Shown: positions 23,701-37,133, counted from the first letter of the stretch. The stretch: DNA of 64,000 bases from Blasia pusilla (GCA_050084515.1 CM114271.1:37572001-37636000), one strand, 5' to 3'. Translations and numbers: made by a program. Notes: a model not told the origin generated them from the letters alone.

Positions 23701-25862
23701 ATTTCCAGCCAGCTTGCTCAGTCACTTCAACATTTGGCCCAGCAGCAGCAGCAACAGCAGCAGCAACAGTCACAGTCTATGATCCCCCAACAGCAGCCTC
23801 AGCTTCCCCAGTCATTGGGCCTGCTCACTCAAGTTTTAGCTCCGGCAGGAAATGGATCTTCAACTGGAGCCATGCTGCCTTCTCAAAATCAAAGTTCAAA
23901 TAATAATCTTCTAGCAGCCTTCCTGCAGTCTGGCCTTATTCCTCCATCTCAAGGTGCCCAACTTCTTCCACAACCACAGCCTGTATCTTCTAGGGCATCT
24001 TCAGCTTCTCTTCAATCTAATCCCCAATCTGTTTTTCAAGGACAACCTCCTCTACCAAGTGGTCCTCCTCCTGTCCAGTTTTCAAATTCAGTAGGATCGT
24101 CTTCATCTGTGCAAGCTTCTGGCCCACTAGTGCAGATTCCAAATTCTGCACTACAAACTCCTGTTTCACACATGAACACGTTTGCTGTGCAGCCTCTTCG
24201 ATACAATCCCCCTCCTCTTCCTCCAGGACCACCCCCTGCTTCAACAATCGTGGGGTCAGCTGCTTCACATTCGGCACCTTCTGGAGGAGTGCTGTCATCT
24301 TCTATCTCTTCCCTTCTTTCTTCCCTTTTAGCCAATGGGGTTATTGCTCCTGTTCCAAACCCCCCAGTACCAGCTGGTTCTCCGACACAGGTTCCTGTTG
24401 CTGTAGGCCAACCAAATGCTGCTGCGGGTGTTGTGACCACAAGTGTTCTTCCAACTCCATCAGTCGGTGTGCCTACAACAATTGCAACAGCACCAGCATC
24501 TGCAGCTCTTGTTACCCCTATATCTGCTTCAGTAGTGACAACTCAGGATGTTCCACAGAGCCCACCTGATTCTAAGAGGGAGGCTATTGGTACTGAGTTC
24601 AAGCAGGAGATTTTAAGGGAGCGGCATGAGCATGTGCTTGATTCTTTGTACTTCGATTTTCCCAGACAATGCAAGACATGTGGGCTAAGATTCAAAGCTC
24701 AAGATGAACACAGCAAGCATATGGATTGGCATGTGTCCCGAAATCGTAGACAGAAGTCTCTGAAGAAGATCTCTCGGAAATGGTTTGTTAGTACAAAAGA
24801 GTGGCTCAGTGGTACAGGAGCTGCAGCATCTGAGTCTGCCCCATCATTCTTCGCAGATGATTCTGGAGTGAAGGAGGAAAATGTTGAGGTAGTAGCAGTT
24901 CCTGAAGACGAAAATCAGAGTGCTTGTGCTCTTTGTGGAGAACCATTTGAGGATTTCTACAGTGATGAGACAGATGAGTGGATGTACAAGGGTGCAGTTT
25001 ACCTGAATGTTCCTCCAGGAGGAAGTACAGAGGGCTTGGATAGTTCTGCTTTGGGCCCAATTGTGCACATGAAGTGTAAAACAGAGTCAGCTGAAATTGC
25101 CATCGTGGATTCTGCTGAAGAGGACGATGAGGTAGGGTCTGGATTCCTGTGTTTCTTGAATTCTTCTGTCTCTACTTGTTTCATTGTTTGTTATTCCTAA
25201 GTACATTGAATCTGGATCATAAGCAGAAAGAGATAGATGTGCCACCCATGTCCATGTTACACATTTGAAATGGTGCTGTTGCAGGTGTTGATTTTGATGT
25301 CTTGAATTTTGTTCTCTTTGACTGTCAATAACAGTCTGTAGCTCATAGCTTTGAAAGGGTGGAATTTTGGGCAGCCTTGCTTTTGGTCGCTCACATATAT
25401 GTTTCTCTGTTATCAGGTGCAGCCAGAACTTCAGGCTGCAGACAGTGTGAGAATGGAGGTTGATGGAAGTGGAGGAGACAACATCATACCCTTACTCACT
25501 GACAATTTTGACACATCAGAGATCAAGGTAGTTTCATCACAACATCCTGGCTGACTGCAAGTGGTGATCGGAGGGGTTGGTGATTACTAATCAACTGTGT
25601 CTCCCTTTCACAGTTGATGAGTAGGGTAGCTATTGTAGGCTTTCACTGATTGTAGACACTTGTACTCATTGTAATTGTTCATTTCTACCTAGTTCAAAAG
25701 CCTTCGCCTTCCTCTCCTAAAGATTTTCTGTATGTTTATAATTGGCGGGGTTGATAAATAAATATTAGTAATTTGCTCTCTCTAATGGGGTGTAAGTTAT
25801 CTGGCATCTTATAGGAAGAGCGAGATGACATGGGCAGTAGGAGGAAACGGACTCGTTACTGA
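17746..25862 (+). CDS. PCF11: PCF11/PCFS4-like pre-mRNA cleavage complex II protein
   Basis: Eight exons: 17746-18348, 19590-19691, 20504-20776, 21172-21285, 21748-22410, 22828-25131, 25417-25527 and 25815-25862 encode 1405 residues. All seven introns are GT-AG and phase 0. The start is secure: an in-frame TAG lies 15 bases upstream and the context is AAGATGG. Order: a basic/acidic Arg-rich N-terminus (1-150, RER/RDR runs); CTD-interacting domain (about 151-285, [42 protein letters not shown]); Gly/Arg/Asp-rich linker; long Gln/Pro/Ser region with a ten-Gln run near 890; zinc finger 1 (CKTCGLRF...HMDWH, from about 1200) with [12 protein letters not shown]; and zinc finger 2 ([15 protein letters not shown]...HMKC, from about 1283). 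PCF11 binds the phosphorylated RNA polymerase II tail and couples cleavage/polyadenylation to termination in the nucleus; Arabidopsis PCFS4 regulates FCA processing. The second finger is very close to plant PCFS4 as I know it. It is longer than Arabidopsis PCFS4 (about 800 residues), mainly from the N-terminus and Gln-rich region. Confidence 0.95.
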
Positions 25863-28800
25863 GAAGTCAATGATGGTGCTTACTGGACAATGTAAAAGTA
25901 CGGGTACAAAGGTAGAGTTCTCTGAGTAGCAATGGTGAGCAATTACCTTACGCATTTCATGTACTTATAAGAAGAGAGTCAAAAGTTTTTTCTCATGGGA
26001 AATCCACAAATTTCTGGGGGGTTTCAACAGTCCTGCCTCTGTGTTCACAATCATGTCATGAGGAGCCAGTATCCTTGGGTTGGTTGTCTTAATTTCGTAT
26101 TTCTGGGAATCTTCCTTTTCATGTGAAATGCAGCTCTGATGCTTTTGGGTCTTTTGTCAAGGAGAAAGACTAGGTGTGTAATGGACTCGTAAAATAATGG
26201 AATTGCGAAGTTCACTGATGGTGGTTAAAAGGTTCTTTCTTGTTTTACACGGAGCTCCTCCTAAATATCTGACACAAAGAAATTGTGGAAGAAATCCAGG
26301 AATCTCGATGCTAAGAAATCATTGCTCACTGTTTTGGGAAATTAGGTAGACATGTGATTTCTCATCTGGGAACACAAATCTAACTGTGCCAGGTTGCCAA
26401 AGTCTGGATCTCTACAAAGCTTTCTGTATTGAGTGGGCAATCGATGAACTAGTTTTTGATTTTCTGCTTAAAATCTCGGATATGGGCATATATCTATCCT
26501 TGAAATCTTTCACAGAGGAACTCTGATACAATGCTTCTGACCATTCCATTAGCTTAGTTTGATATTGTAGGGAGCAGATCATGTAGGAAGCAGCTTCTGC
26601 AATGTGAGCATTTCATATCTCACTGAAGGTGAAAACGTGTGGAAGTGGGAGTGTGGATGGACTTGCAAGGAGCCACCTCCTACCTCCCTAGGTTTTTGTA
26701 AAGTTATTGATAATGAGAGTAAACAAATTTGTCAATGGACACTGTGAATGTGACAGCTATAAGTACGGCTGCGTCAGTAAGGTGCCCTCGTTCATGGCCA
26801 ACACTGGAGCATAGTAAACTTGTGCATTGTGTAATCAGGTTCTTGGCAGATTTGCTTTTTATGAGAACTTCCATGAATCCTGAATTTTTCCAGGAGCGTG
26901 GAGTAAAGTCGTTTCCATTGTTTGACTTGGACTTTCATGTGATGATTCTCCTTTGTTGCCCGTGCTTCCTGTCCATCCACAATCCAATGTGGCAGAATCT
27001 TGGATTTAGAGTTGTGGTTTTCCTCTCATATGTTTGAATCCAGTTCATAAGTGGATTCGGAACTGACGTGTATGAGCTTTGATATTTGACGATAAAATGA
27101 AAGATCTATGGTTTCGATGCACTCATTTCTCCTCAATGGTCACCAAATTTGCTATATACTATGTCTCCACTATATTCTCTTTTCTCAGCTTCCGCCTGAT
27201 GTGGACATTGTGTGACACTGTATTTGCCCATCGAATTCCCCGACGTGGTTAAGGCCATGGCCAAATTTATGCGCAACTCTTAGTTTTTCCTGAGGGTCTG
27301 TCCTTGGTCGTTCATTTATCTGCAGTCTTCGATATTCGCCTCCACATGCATATGCTCACCAGACTGTAGACCACGTCATACCAACTGCAAGTTACTCTGG
27401 AGTGGATGACTTTTGCTGAAAATCTCCCCTAACTCAGCAAGCAATCCTCATAGGATGCACACTCAAAATGTGGAATGCATTTCGTGAAGCAAGTGGCAAT
27501 GGTGGAATGATTTCACTGAACTCTCGAAGACAGTACTTCTATATAATTAAAAGATCGTGTTCAAATGTGTAGGGTAATTTTAAGGTCGTCCTATTTCTGC
27601 CATTCTATGGTTCATGGGTGTTACCTAAACGGTTGGTAACATTTTAGTTTCTTAAATACCATACGTTACAGGTTGAGTCATGAGTTGCTTTCATGATTGC
27701 TTGCCAACAGGGGAGCTGCCCGAAAATTCTTTCAATTTTAATGTAGAAAGGCGCCTTATCCATTGTGTGGAAGGATGAATAGGAAGTGAAATTTATTGCA
27801 CTAGAGTGAAATTGAATCACTTATATATGACCCATTAAGATCTTTAGCCCATTTCTAGATACTCCAACTTAATGACATTTTTCAAAGAGCCCAAAGGTTT
27901 TGAAGTCACATTCTTTTGAGAGATGTGATCATATTCTTATTTTGTGATGTTGTCATTATCTTAATTTTGTCAATGCGACATAAATGAAAAAAAAGACAAG
28001 ACATGGTCTTTATGGGAATGGGAATACTCATGCCTACACATGATATTGGTACCATCCATACAAGTTCTCAAGCTCCAAACCACATTTGAACATGAAAATC
28101 GGATTTGCACATATCACATATGAAAAAGGATTCCCATCAAAGTTCAAAAGATGATATGAAATGAATTTATGTACATCTTTCCATACGATATCATCTTGTC
28201 CCTCGGTGAGAGAACCTCTAATGGAAATGTCTCATGTATCCTCAAAATGGTGTCCCTTGTTGTAACATCCATCATCATTAAAAATATCTTTTGAAAGTAG
28301 ACATAGTGTTGCGACCCTCATAACCAAACGATCGCCAAACGGAACATCTAAACTCTGACGGGCTCACGCTATGATGGTTTGCGCTTTGGAGAGGTCTCAA
28401 GAAGAGACAAGTTACAAAACACAAGTACGATAGGCCAGCGAGACTCACGTTTCATGCGTTTATGATCGTGACTAAGGAAATCGGAACCAAACGCGAACCC
28501 AAATTTGAGAGGAGTCGAGTCTAGGATGAGACGTGGCCAGAAGGTGAGAACCAGATTTGGAACGTGACTAGCGTTTGGGCTTTTTGAATGTATTTTGGAC
28601 CTTAAATTTTAGTTCTGAGATGCGTTTGGGACAAATAAGGTGGCATTGGAAAGCTATGCCCAACCACTTCCAACGCACCAAAGATCTCAGCAAACGCATA
28701 AGCATAGGTTGAGATATTAGCCGAAAATAATTGTAATGGGAGTCGGGTTGAGGGCCAAAAAGAGGGGTTCAGGTGTCTCTTTCCTAGAGGTAGGGGGAGG

Positions 28801-29356
28801 GTGGAGATCCTCAGAAGTACTAGTAAGGGAGAAGGGCTCCAAGGGTGCTTAGGACTCGAATCCCACTTTAAGGTGCAGATTGGCGACAAGAGCGTGTCCT
28901 ACTGAACGTACACTTCCACAACACTAAAGATTGACGTTCGAGGGGAGTAGTCTCCCTTAGGAAATATATGATTGATATTCTCTTCCAAAACCAATATGGT
29001 AGCCCTTAGAGAGGGTGGGATATGTGAATTAGTAGAAAGTGTGGATTAATACATAAGCGCAAAGAACACGATATCAAACCCCACCATACTTATGGAGATA
29101 TTCATCCATATGGTAGGAAGAGAGACACTATATATGGTATAGGTCAAACCAACGATGTGGATTATGTAGCAATATTCGTATGCATGATACTACAATTAAA
29201 CACACACATTTTGCTTGCATAGCTCTCTATTATATTCACTTGGAATTATAATCTATGCGGAGATATTCACATCTCCATGTATATACCACAAAATCTATGT
29301 GGAAATTTATATTTTATGTACTTTTTATTTATATTTTGTGGAAAACCCAAAAACTC
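25863..29356. other. PCF11-like 3' untranslated region grading into intergenic DNA
   Basis: The 3' untranslated region probably occupies the first several hundred bases; no poly(A) site could be fixed by eye. A 102-residue frame at 26729-27037 matches nothing known. From about 27.5 kb the sequence is AT-rich, apart from a moderately GC-rich stretch at 28310-28910 that resembles a repeat fragment but has no identifiable ends. Confidence 0.45.
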
Positions 29357-29716
29357 AATGTAGCTGCGTGAGTATATTGATATGTGTGCATGAATATTTC
29401 CTCATAGTGGAGGGTGGATGTGATTTATGTAGTATCATGATTGGAGTTGGTCATGTGAATAGTTTTTATTTTTATTTTGTGGTGTGATCTTGATGTATAT
29501 GTGTGAATGTATTTTTGAGTGTATGAATCTTTCCATGAAAATACATTCATATATATACACAAATATATTAACATGTACATCAATATCACAACTCCAAAAA
29601 AAAAAAACCTACTCACATGACCAACTCCAATCATGATACTAAATAACATTGTCAAACCACATCCACTTTGAGGAAATATTCGTATACACATATAAATATA
29701 CTCACGCATCTACATT
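29357..29716. repeat. Long imperfect inverted repeat (foldback), about 175 bp arms
   Basis: The left arm, beginning AATGTAGCTGCGTGAGTATA at 29357, is matched in reverse complement by the right arm, which ends ...CTCACGCATCTACATT at 29716. Shared blocks within the arms include AATATTTCCTCA, ATCATGATTGGAGTTGGTCA and TTGATGTA. The apex lies near 29535-29545. The arms differ by substitutions and small gaps, one next to a poly-T/poly-A run. This is a MITE-like or inverted-duplication structure and a transcript would fold into a long hairpin. No terminal target duplication is obvious. Confidence 0.8.
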
Positions 29717-32700
29717 AAGACCACACAACCACATCTTTCACTGGTGATTAGATCTTGTAACTTCAGATAGCACTACCATACCCATGGTGAAGTAATCCAT
29801 TCCTCTATAAATATTATGGATATCACTTTTGTCTTCTACAAATTGTGTAAAGAAAGGATATTAAACATGACATATACTATCCTCTAGAACAACCATCACA
29901 ACCAAAATGATGCTTGCATCCTTGGCCAACCCATACCATGTACACCTCAAGCCCATATGTACACATTTCGATTTCTCCTTATGATTCTTCCCTCTCTCAT
30001 GATATGATTATATTTTTCTAGTACAAGGTTCAGAATTTATATCTATAAGGTTTTTGTTTGTTTGCATCTGTGCCTCTCTCACAACATGAGCTCAATCTTT
30101 GTCCAAATCCAATATGTCCAAAATTGCAATTTTTTTTCCCTCTCTCATATTGTAAGCTCTTCATGCCAAACCTAAACACACTTATTGATAACATTGAGGC
30201 CACCTATTCCACACATACAAAGTCCGTATGTAACAGGGAGCGTGAGTCCGCCCAGTGAGAGCCAAGCGCGCCCTGCGGACCTCGTTGGGGTCTTGCGGGC
30301 TCCGTCAGCCTAGGTCTGCCCGGCGGGCTCTGGTACGGGCGGGGCATGTTCGTGAATATGTCCGGACTTATCCGTCCCATGGACATACTTGTTCGTTTCT
30401 GTGCAATCTTGCCTAAGTAAGATATGGAGACTAAGCGGGTTGCGTGGGTTCATGTGGATGCCATATTTTTTATTTGTGACATAAGATTTGGAAGATTTCA
30501 AATTTCAAGTCATTTCTCTACCTTTAAATAATTAAGTCATTTGAATTCCTATGGAGACTTTGTGTAGCTCCACATACGACTACTTATCATATTATAAGTA
30601 TTTCAACACTTAGGGAGTCAATAATATATTTCCACAAATCACGGTGTGATATGATGACGCCTCAAATCATTAGGTCTCCAAAAATGTAAGAGGCTATTTC
30701 CTTCTACTTACATGTGTGGATGTTCCAAGTACAAGCATTATTTTTATGGGTGGAATGGGGAGTTATACCAAGACTTAAAATTTGAAAAAATTCACAATAA
30801 AGAATTTATATTTTCCATTTGTTCTTAGAGAGTGTTCGATATTCTCTCTATTCCTTCAAAGAGGTATGTGGAGGGTAGGAAATGAGAATAATATAGATGC
30901 GTTCAGAAAAGAAAGGGAGGAAAATAGAGGGACCCTCCATTCTTTGGAAAACCACTCTCTTTACATAAAGGAACATAGAGTGGATATGTAGAGTTTGTGG
31001 GAGTCCTTGCCTCTATCTAGGAGGATAAGTCGTATGGGCCCTCTCTAGAGGACCAAAGTGGATTCATGCACCCTATTCTATTGCATATGTATAAAAGTAC
31101 CATCAATATAGATAATTACTAGGGAAAATTTCTGATTACGTACATTATCTAGAAATGATATCTCACTCCCAATCTTTCGAAAGGGAAGAACCAAAAATAA
31201 ATTAAAATAGAAAGTTTTTTTTTTCATGATAAATATGCATCTTAGAATATCAAACCAAGAATTCCTTAGTATGATGAATTTTTTTTTTCCTGAAATATTT
31301 CATTAGAAATAGCCAAGAGGTAAAGTTTTCAATGAGATTTTTTTGGAAAAATATTCAACAAGAAAAGTTTTTGTATCATATTTTTTTACCATAATTATTC
31401 TCTAGAAGCATCCACTAGTAATTTCTTATGTATTGGGAAATTATTCATTGAGATTTTTCACAAGATTTTTTTTCCATTATTTTTTTTCTTGTTTTTGGGT
31501 CAATTCAATATCAATTTTCTTCTCCAATACATTGTACATCAAACCAAATTACTATTTTGTATGAAAAGTATTTTTTCATTTTTAGGGTTAACGAAATTTT
31601 TTGTGTATTCCAAGTTGAATTTTGAAGTTCTTATACATTATAGAAAGATCCTCATTGGATAGATTGGGGTTTATGTGATGGTTATATATATATTTTCATT
31701 AAGATAACTTGAAATTGAAATTTCTTAACATCTAGTACAATATATCTTATTTTAAAACAAGAAACTCACTTGAAGTGAAATTTTCTATGAACTCTTACAA
31801 AATATTTGGAAATAAAAATTTTTGAATTTCCTTGCTAGGATTCTATGTTCTCTTTGGGTAAATTGATTTTTATTATTTTTTTCTTGTCGCTATCATGTCT
31901 TTTATGGCGGAATAGAGAGTCCCAACGCGGTGCTTTAGAGGGAGAACGAGGGCCAAACCTAGTAGGTATAGGATGACTTGTATAGTAGAGTAAGGTGCAA
32001 GTGCAGGTTTTCCCTTGGTTTGGGCCCATTTGGAGCTTATTATTTTAGCTAAGTTCCTTATTTTGGGAGAATGGACTTTATATTTGTAGAAAGTGATGCT
32101 TAATCCACTATTGTAGGTTTAGGGTCAAGGAGGTGATCTATGTGTAAGTCACTTGGCAGAGGGCTTGAGGAGAGAGAGGGTTTGCATATCTCTCTGACTC
32201 TCTGAGAGACAGACAGAGAGAGTAGAGTAGAGTAGAGTATAATAGAGTATATTTTTAGTCCATGGGAAGCCGATTTGGCTTATGGGACCCCTTCCACATA
32301 TGTCATATTGACATCACATCTGACATGCACCTTCACATCTAGATTTTTGATTGGAGCTCTCACTGAGGTGATTTGGTTTTTGGGTTTTTTTTTTTTTTTT
32401 ATGAAGTTTTGGAATTTCAATTATCCAAATTCTTGACTCGGGAGCATAGTCAAGGCACACGCATGAAAGACACACAAGGCGTTCTCTCTCTCGAACATGG
32501 ACCATCCATGTCCTAGGTAGGGGACGCCACGGCCTTGGGGTTGAGACCGCCCTCCACTGTCCAAGGGGAGAGTTGAACCTACCTCTTCAAGAGGACCGAC
32601 CTTATGAGACGGAAAAGCTATGATAATCCTTATAAGTAATCCTATCTTGAAATTGAGTTTGAGAGAGAGAGAGAGAGAGCTTAGTGTTTATGAGATAATT

Positions 32701-32983
32701 TTTATTTTATTGGATATATATATAAATAAAGATCCTCTTGTGTTTGGACTCCATGGTTGAATGTCTAAGTCTGTTATTTTATGTTTGTGATTAGTGATAA
32801 TGATGTATGTTATGTAGCGACGTGTATGCATATGACATCTCCATCCTTATGCTTGATGATGAAATGATTAAGGAGTTAGTAACTCCTGAAAAGGCTTAGT
32901 TCTAGTTAAACTATTGATTCTAAAATATAATTGAGATCATATATGCTATTATTTGGGTTGGTAGTTAAGAGATAGACAATCCC
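29717..32983. other. AT-rich intergenic DNA with a GC-rich repeat copy
   Basis: No gene recognised. Contents: a GC-rich repeat copy at about 30228-30413 (listed separately), poly-T tracts near 32390, a short AGAGT tandem near 32220-32250 and a short GA tract near 32650-32680. Confidence 0.45.
30228..30413. repeat. GC-rich interspersed repeat, copy 1
   Basis: A GC-rich block in AT-rich surroundings. Read on the minus strand its right end (GATTGCACAGAAACGAACAA, then GTATGTCCATGG) resembles the end of the copy at 33041. It carries the same vocabulary (ACAAAGTCCGTATG, GTCCGGACTTATCCG, GGGCGGGGC). Boundaries are approximate. Confidence 0.5.
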
Positions 32984-33493
32984 CTATGCAATCTTTGTTA
33001 GAGGCATCATCCTATACTTAATGATCCAATCACACCCAAGGTTGCACACGGATAAAGTTCGAGTCCATGGACATGCATGTGTATGTCCACCGACGTATGG
33101 ATGTCCGTAGGACGGACATCTCCGTGCGGGCTCAGATATCTGCGGCTGACACTCGAGCCCGCCCCACCAGCAACTTACACTGATCTCGGCCAACCCACAC
33201 CCAATCTAAGCACCCGTCGCCCATTGTGTAGCCCGGATGGGCTCGCCCTAAGACCGTATTGGCCCAAAGAGGGCGGGCTTGGTGGTCGAGCCCGAGCGTA
33301 TGTTGCGGACAGGGCAAGCTCCGTTGCGGGTTGTGGGTATCTGCACCCACAAAAACATATATGTCCTAGGGACCGACATAAGTCCGCGGACATGGACATA
33401 TCCGTAGATACGGATTTTGTTCGTGTGCAACCTTGGGTGTGATTGGATCATTAATGTAGAGGATGATGCCTATGACAAAGATTATCATCCTAC
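32984..33493. repeat. Composite foldback: AT-rich inverted arms around a GC-rich core
   Basis: A perfect 33 bp inverted repeat pairs 33018-33050 with 33422-33454 (core motif CCAATCACACCCAAGGTTGC). Similarity extends outward on both sides as (A)GAGGCATCATCCT and ATCTTTGT to about 32984 and 33493. The core (33051-33421) is GC-rich and ends on both sides with the GGTTGCACACG...AAAGT/AAAAT pattern of the interspersed GC-rich family. Either the whole is one large MITE, or the GC-rich repeat sits in the loop of an older inverted duplication. Open frames through the core on both strands are repeat-derived. Confidence 0.75.
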
Positions 33494-36400
33494 ATTACCA
33501 GGAATCTCGCTAAAATCTCCTAGATTTCATGATGCTCAAGCATGGGGGGATGATACCTATGGTGGCCAAAATGCCACCAAATCCTAGTTCCAAGAGAAAC
33601 TTATCTTTGATAAGAGATTTCCTGATGAATGCAAAGTGGTTATGTACAAAATAAGATATGCAACATAAGGATTCAAAAATTTCAAAGAATGTACATACAA
33701 GATTCTAAAGTGTACTCTGATTGTATATTATGTCTATACTCTTTGAGGTATTGTGATGTCTAGTGAGAGCCAAGATAGTGATCAGAGGAGAACCATCTCT
33801 TCAATACCATGGGCTTATTGTCTAAGTTCCCAAATTTTAGTAGTGTAGATATGTCACCTTGAAGAGGATAAGCTGTCATATGATGTTTCATGGAATGAAT
33901 GAAAAATGGTCATGAAAGCATCACGAGACAAGAGAAGTACCTAGTAGCAATATGAGTGGTGGGAAAAAAATGGTTACTATCTTCAATGATAACTCTTGTT
34001 ACCTTGAAATAAAAAAGATGGGTGACATTTCTAAAGCTTACTATTCTCACACAAGAAATTTGCAAGTGCAAGGTGATTTTAGAGTATGTATGAGCTGCAT
34101 AAGTCTAGTATTGAAGGCATCATGAAACCATGGTTAAGAAGAATTAGGGTTCCATAGCAAAAAAACCAAGAATTTAGAAATCCGCTATTGAGGTTCACAT
34201 ATTCCCACGGTCATCTTCTGCGCATTTTTTTCCCATCTCTACATACCATCATAGTTCTCCCAAGACCTGATTTGAAGGGTGTGCGTATGACACTCTTCCC
34301 TCATAATTTCTCTCCCATATCGATCACTCTTCAAGAAATTATTGCCCATATTCAAAGGAAAATGATAGTATATAAACTTCCAACTACATTATAATCAAAT
34401 TGGTTTTCCCCTTTGATCTCAATATGCAAACTGATGTCTCTCTAAGCCCCATCGCAAATTTTCAATTGCATGGAGTGAAATAAAGAGAAAATATGCCTTC
34501 CCAACACAAATAACCACGCCCACAGAATGCAAAGATTGGAGGATGAATTGTAGTAAGGCCCTCCATGTGAACAAGACTTGATCCTTTTATTGAATGCATG
34601 GCCATGAGAAAATGTCTTGAAAAACTCCTGCACACACACTTATGATAGGAAAAAATCCTATACACGTAAAGAAGGGTAGGATCACAACATTGGAAGCCCG
34701 ATGCGGGTGTGATTACATGTTTCCAAGACATGAGAGCTCGGTCGGATCAATAGAGACAAAATGGGCACAATGAAGAACATCACAAATCCACAACAACAAT
34801 ACTCTAAGAAATATCACATGATCTACACATTTAAACAAGAAGTGTAGGAGGAAACAAACAATTATCTTCCAACCCAAATTTGGTCATTCCTCTTCCAACC
34901 TAGCTTGGTGGTCTAGTTTCATCAAACCTACTTCCACTCCTCAAAATCTACATCTTAAACATCCCATTCATCAACATTCAATCATCAAATATATAGAAAA
35001 GAATATGGTGACTTCACATAAACATTGTAAGAGACCTACATATAGTCCAGTGTCTCATAGAACAACTCGAATGATGTGGTGATGTAATTCCAACCCCTTC
35101 CATGTTCCTATCATAAGACTATGAAAAAATATTAACATGCGTCCAAGTAGGGAGGGGAAGTTTTTATGGCACTTATTTATTTTTTGCACCATTTTTTATA
35201 AGGGGGAATGTAGTGGATTCCACATACAAAGAAGAGGGTCCTTTCACAACTTTTATATTGCCACCTAGGCAAAAAATATATGTCACATCAATTATAGGAC
35301 CTACGTCTGGCCTGCATCTAGCTCACATTTGGCCTGAGCCCCACTTGTGTCTGGCATGCGCCCCTCACATTTCCTTCATGTTCCCCACTCATGTGCGGCC
35401 CGTGCCCCTCCTACGCGGACTAGACGCGGGAAAAAATAAAAATAAAAATATTAATTTTTTTTTGAAAAAAAAGAAATAGGTGTGCCCTGTGTGGGCTTGG
35501 TGCGGGCTAAACTCAAAGCGAGCCATGGTTGCGGGAAGGATGTCGGCCAAGATTGAGTGCGATGTGGGATTGGGTGTGCAATGCGGGCGGTTGGGCCCGT
35601 ACGGACATGGACAAGTTCATGGACACAGACTTTGTCCGCGAGCAACCCTACCTTTGATCCAAACTCCAAGTCAAGGGCAAGAATCAAGGCTAACATGAGT
35701 AGTCAAGATGAGTGAGGCGCCACAAGACTAATTATGAAATACGATGGGGCAAAACAAGCATTAGACGAGAAACGGGGAGGCAAGATGGGCGCTAGCCATG
35801 AGACACATGAAATGTGTGTGCAAGCTCCAAGATGTTTTTGGGGAGTGGAGAGTTGCTGAATTTGGGAGAAGCCTCTATTAAGGCATCGTGAGGGATAGGT
35901 AGTCAAATGCAAGTTTGGTGGGGTCGCAAACCATCTTTGGGTTGAGGATCAAAATCAAGGGCCTGATGAAGACAATGGGGAAGGTGGGGTTTCCATGGAG
36001 AAACCCATAAGTACCTTTAGGGGGGGTGGGGTGGGGGGGATACTCTCCCTCCATACTTGATCAAGTTCATGAATAAGGAACTAACCATAATGCATATTTG
36101 GCCTGGTTTTAGGTTGAGCTAAGGCACGGTTTGGGACAGACTTTGATGGATTCAGTATAGGCAAGCAATGTGGGGAGATTGGTGGGGGTTTGGGGAAGAA
36201 ACTTCCTAGGGAGAAAATATGCAATAGGGGAGACTCAACTCGATTAGAGCTTAATGGCTTCTCCGCTATCTACGGAATGCACGACCACTTGAGTCTTTGA
36301 GACTCAACCCAAGACTTCTACTTGCAAAGCTCAAGGTTGGGAGTGCTTCATAGTGGAGCAAAGAGGAGTAGAGGTTGAATTCTAGAATAGTTAGATACTT

Positions 36401-37133
36401 TGTAAATTATCATCACGACCTTACCTTACTATGACCAAACCAAAGTAAGAGAACAAGCCACATTAATACCTATTCAAATTGTTGCGAATCAAATGGACTT
36501 GATCGTGAGAGGAACTTAGAAGGAGAAAAAAATTGTAATTGAGACTACTTCTCAAAATGTGTATTTTGGTGCAAGTAGTGGGATGTATTTATATGGCCAA
36601 GTTTAATAAAAGGGGTTTACTACTTGTGTATATTTTCATTATTGTGGCACCACATAGCACAAGCCCCATATCAGCATGGGTAATTATGTGTTTCATGGAC
36701 TATGTGGATTATTAAATCTACATGCATCATATAAGGATGTACATACGAAGAAATGTACCAAAGGTTATCCCAAATCTTTTGCATCCATGACACCAAAGAT
36801 GACTATCCCACATATCAAAGGATTGCATCCTATAATTTACATTATCTTCCAAAATCTGTAATTTTGAGAATAGGAAGTGCAAAAATAACATTTCATTATG
36901 TTATTTTTGCATTTTCTTCTACATGATGTTCTACTTATTTTTATATATATTTTTTGGTGATGCTATAGATTGGAAAATGGAAAGAAAGTTTCAAAATATG
37001 ACACATACTTGGATACTTGCAATATAATCCAATATTGTGTACATTTTTTTTATTACCATACCAACATGGAAACTATCATCTATAGTGCATTGGTAGCAAA
37101 ATACTTCAATAAATATGTTTATATTTACTGCCA
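33494..37133. other. AT-rich intergenic DNA, no gene seen
   Basis: No domain-bearing exon. A G-run cluster at 36019-36038 (7, 4 and 7 consecutive G separated by single T) could form a G-quadruplex. A GC-rich repeat copy ends at 35648. Frames here are short and unrecognised. Confidence 0.45.
35475..35648 (-). repeat. GC-rich interspersed repeat, copy 3
   Basis: Read on the minus strand it begins GGGTTGCTCGCGGACAAAGT at about 35649, continues TCCATGTCCGTACGGGCCC and has GCACACCCAATCC, the same order as in the copies at 33041 and 54571. The far end is not defined; the left boundary given is an estimate. Confidence 0.5.

Noticed and set aside
23135-24440. Several minus-strand frames of 75-134 residues
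   Set aside because: They are shadows of the Gln/Pro/Ser-rich exon 6 of the PCF11-like gene.
32984-33493. Overlapping frames of 67-121 residues on both strands
   Set aside because: They lie wholly inside an inverted repeat with a GC-rich core and have no domain.
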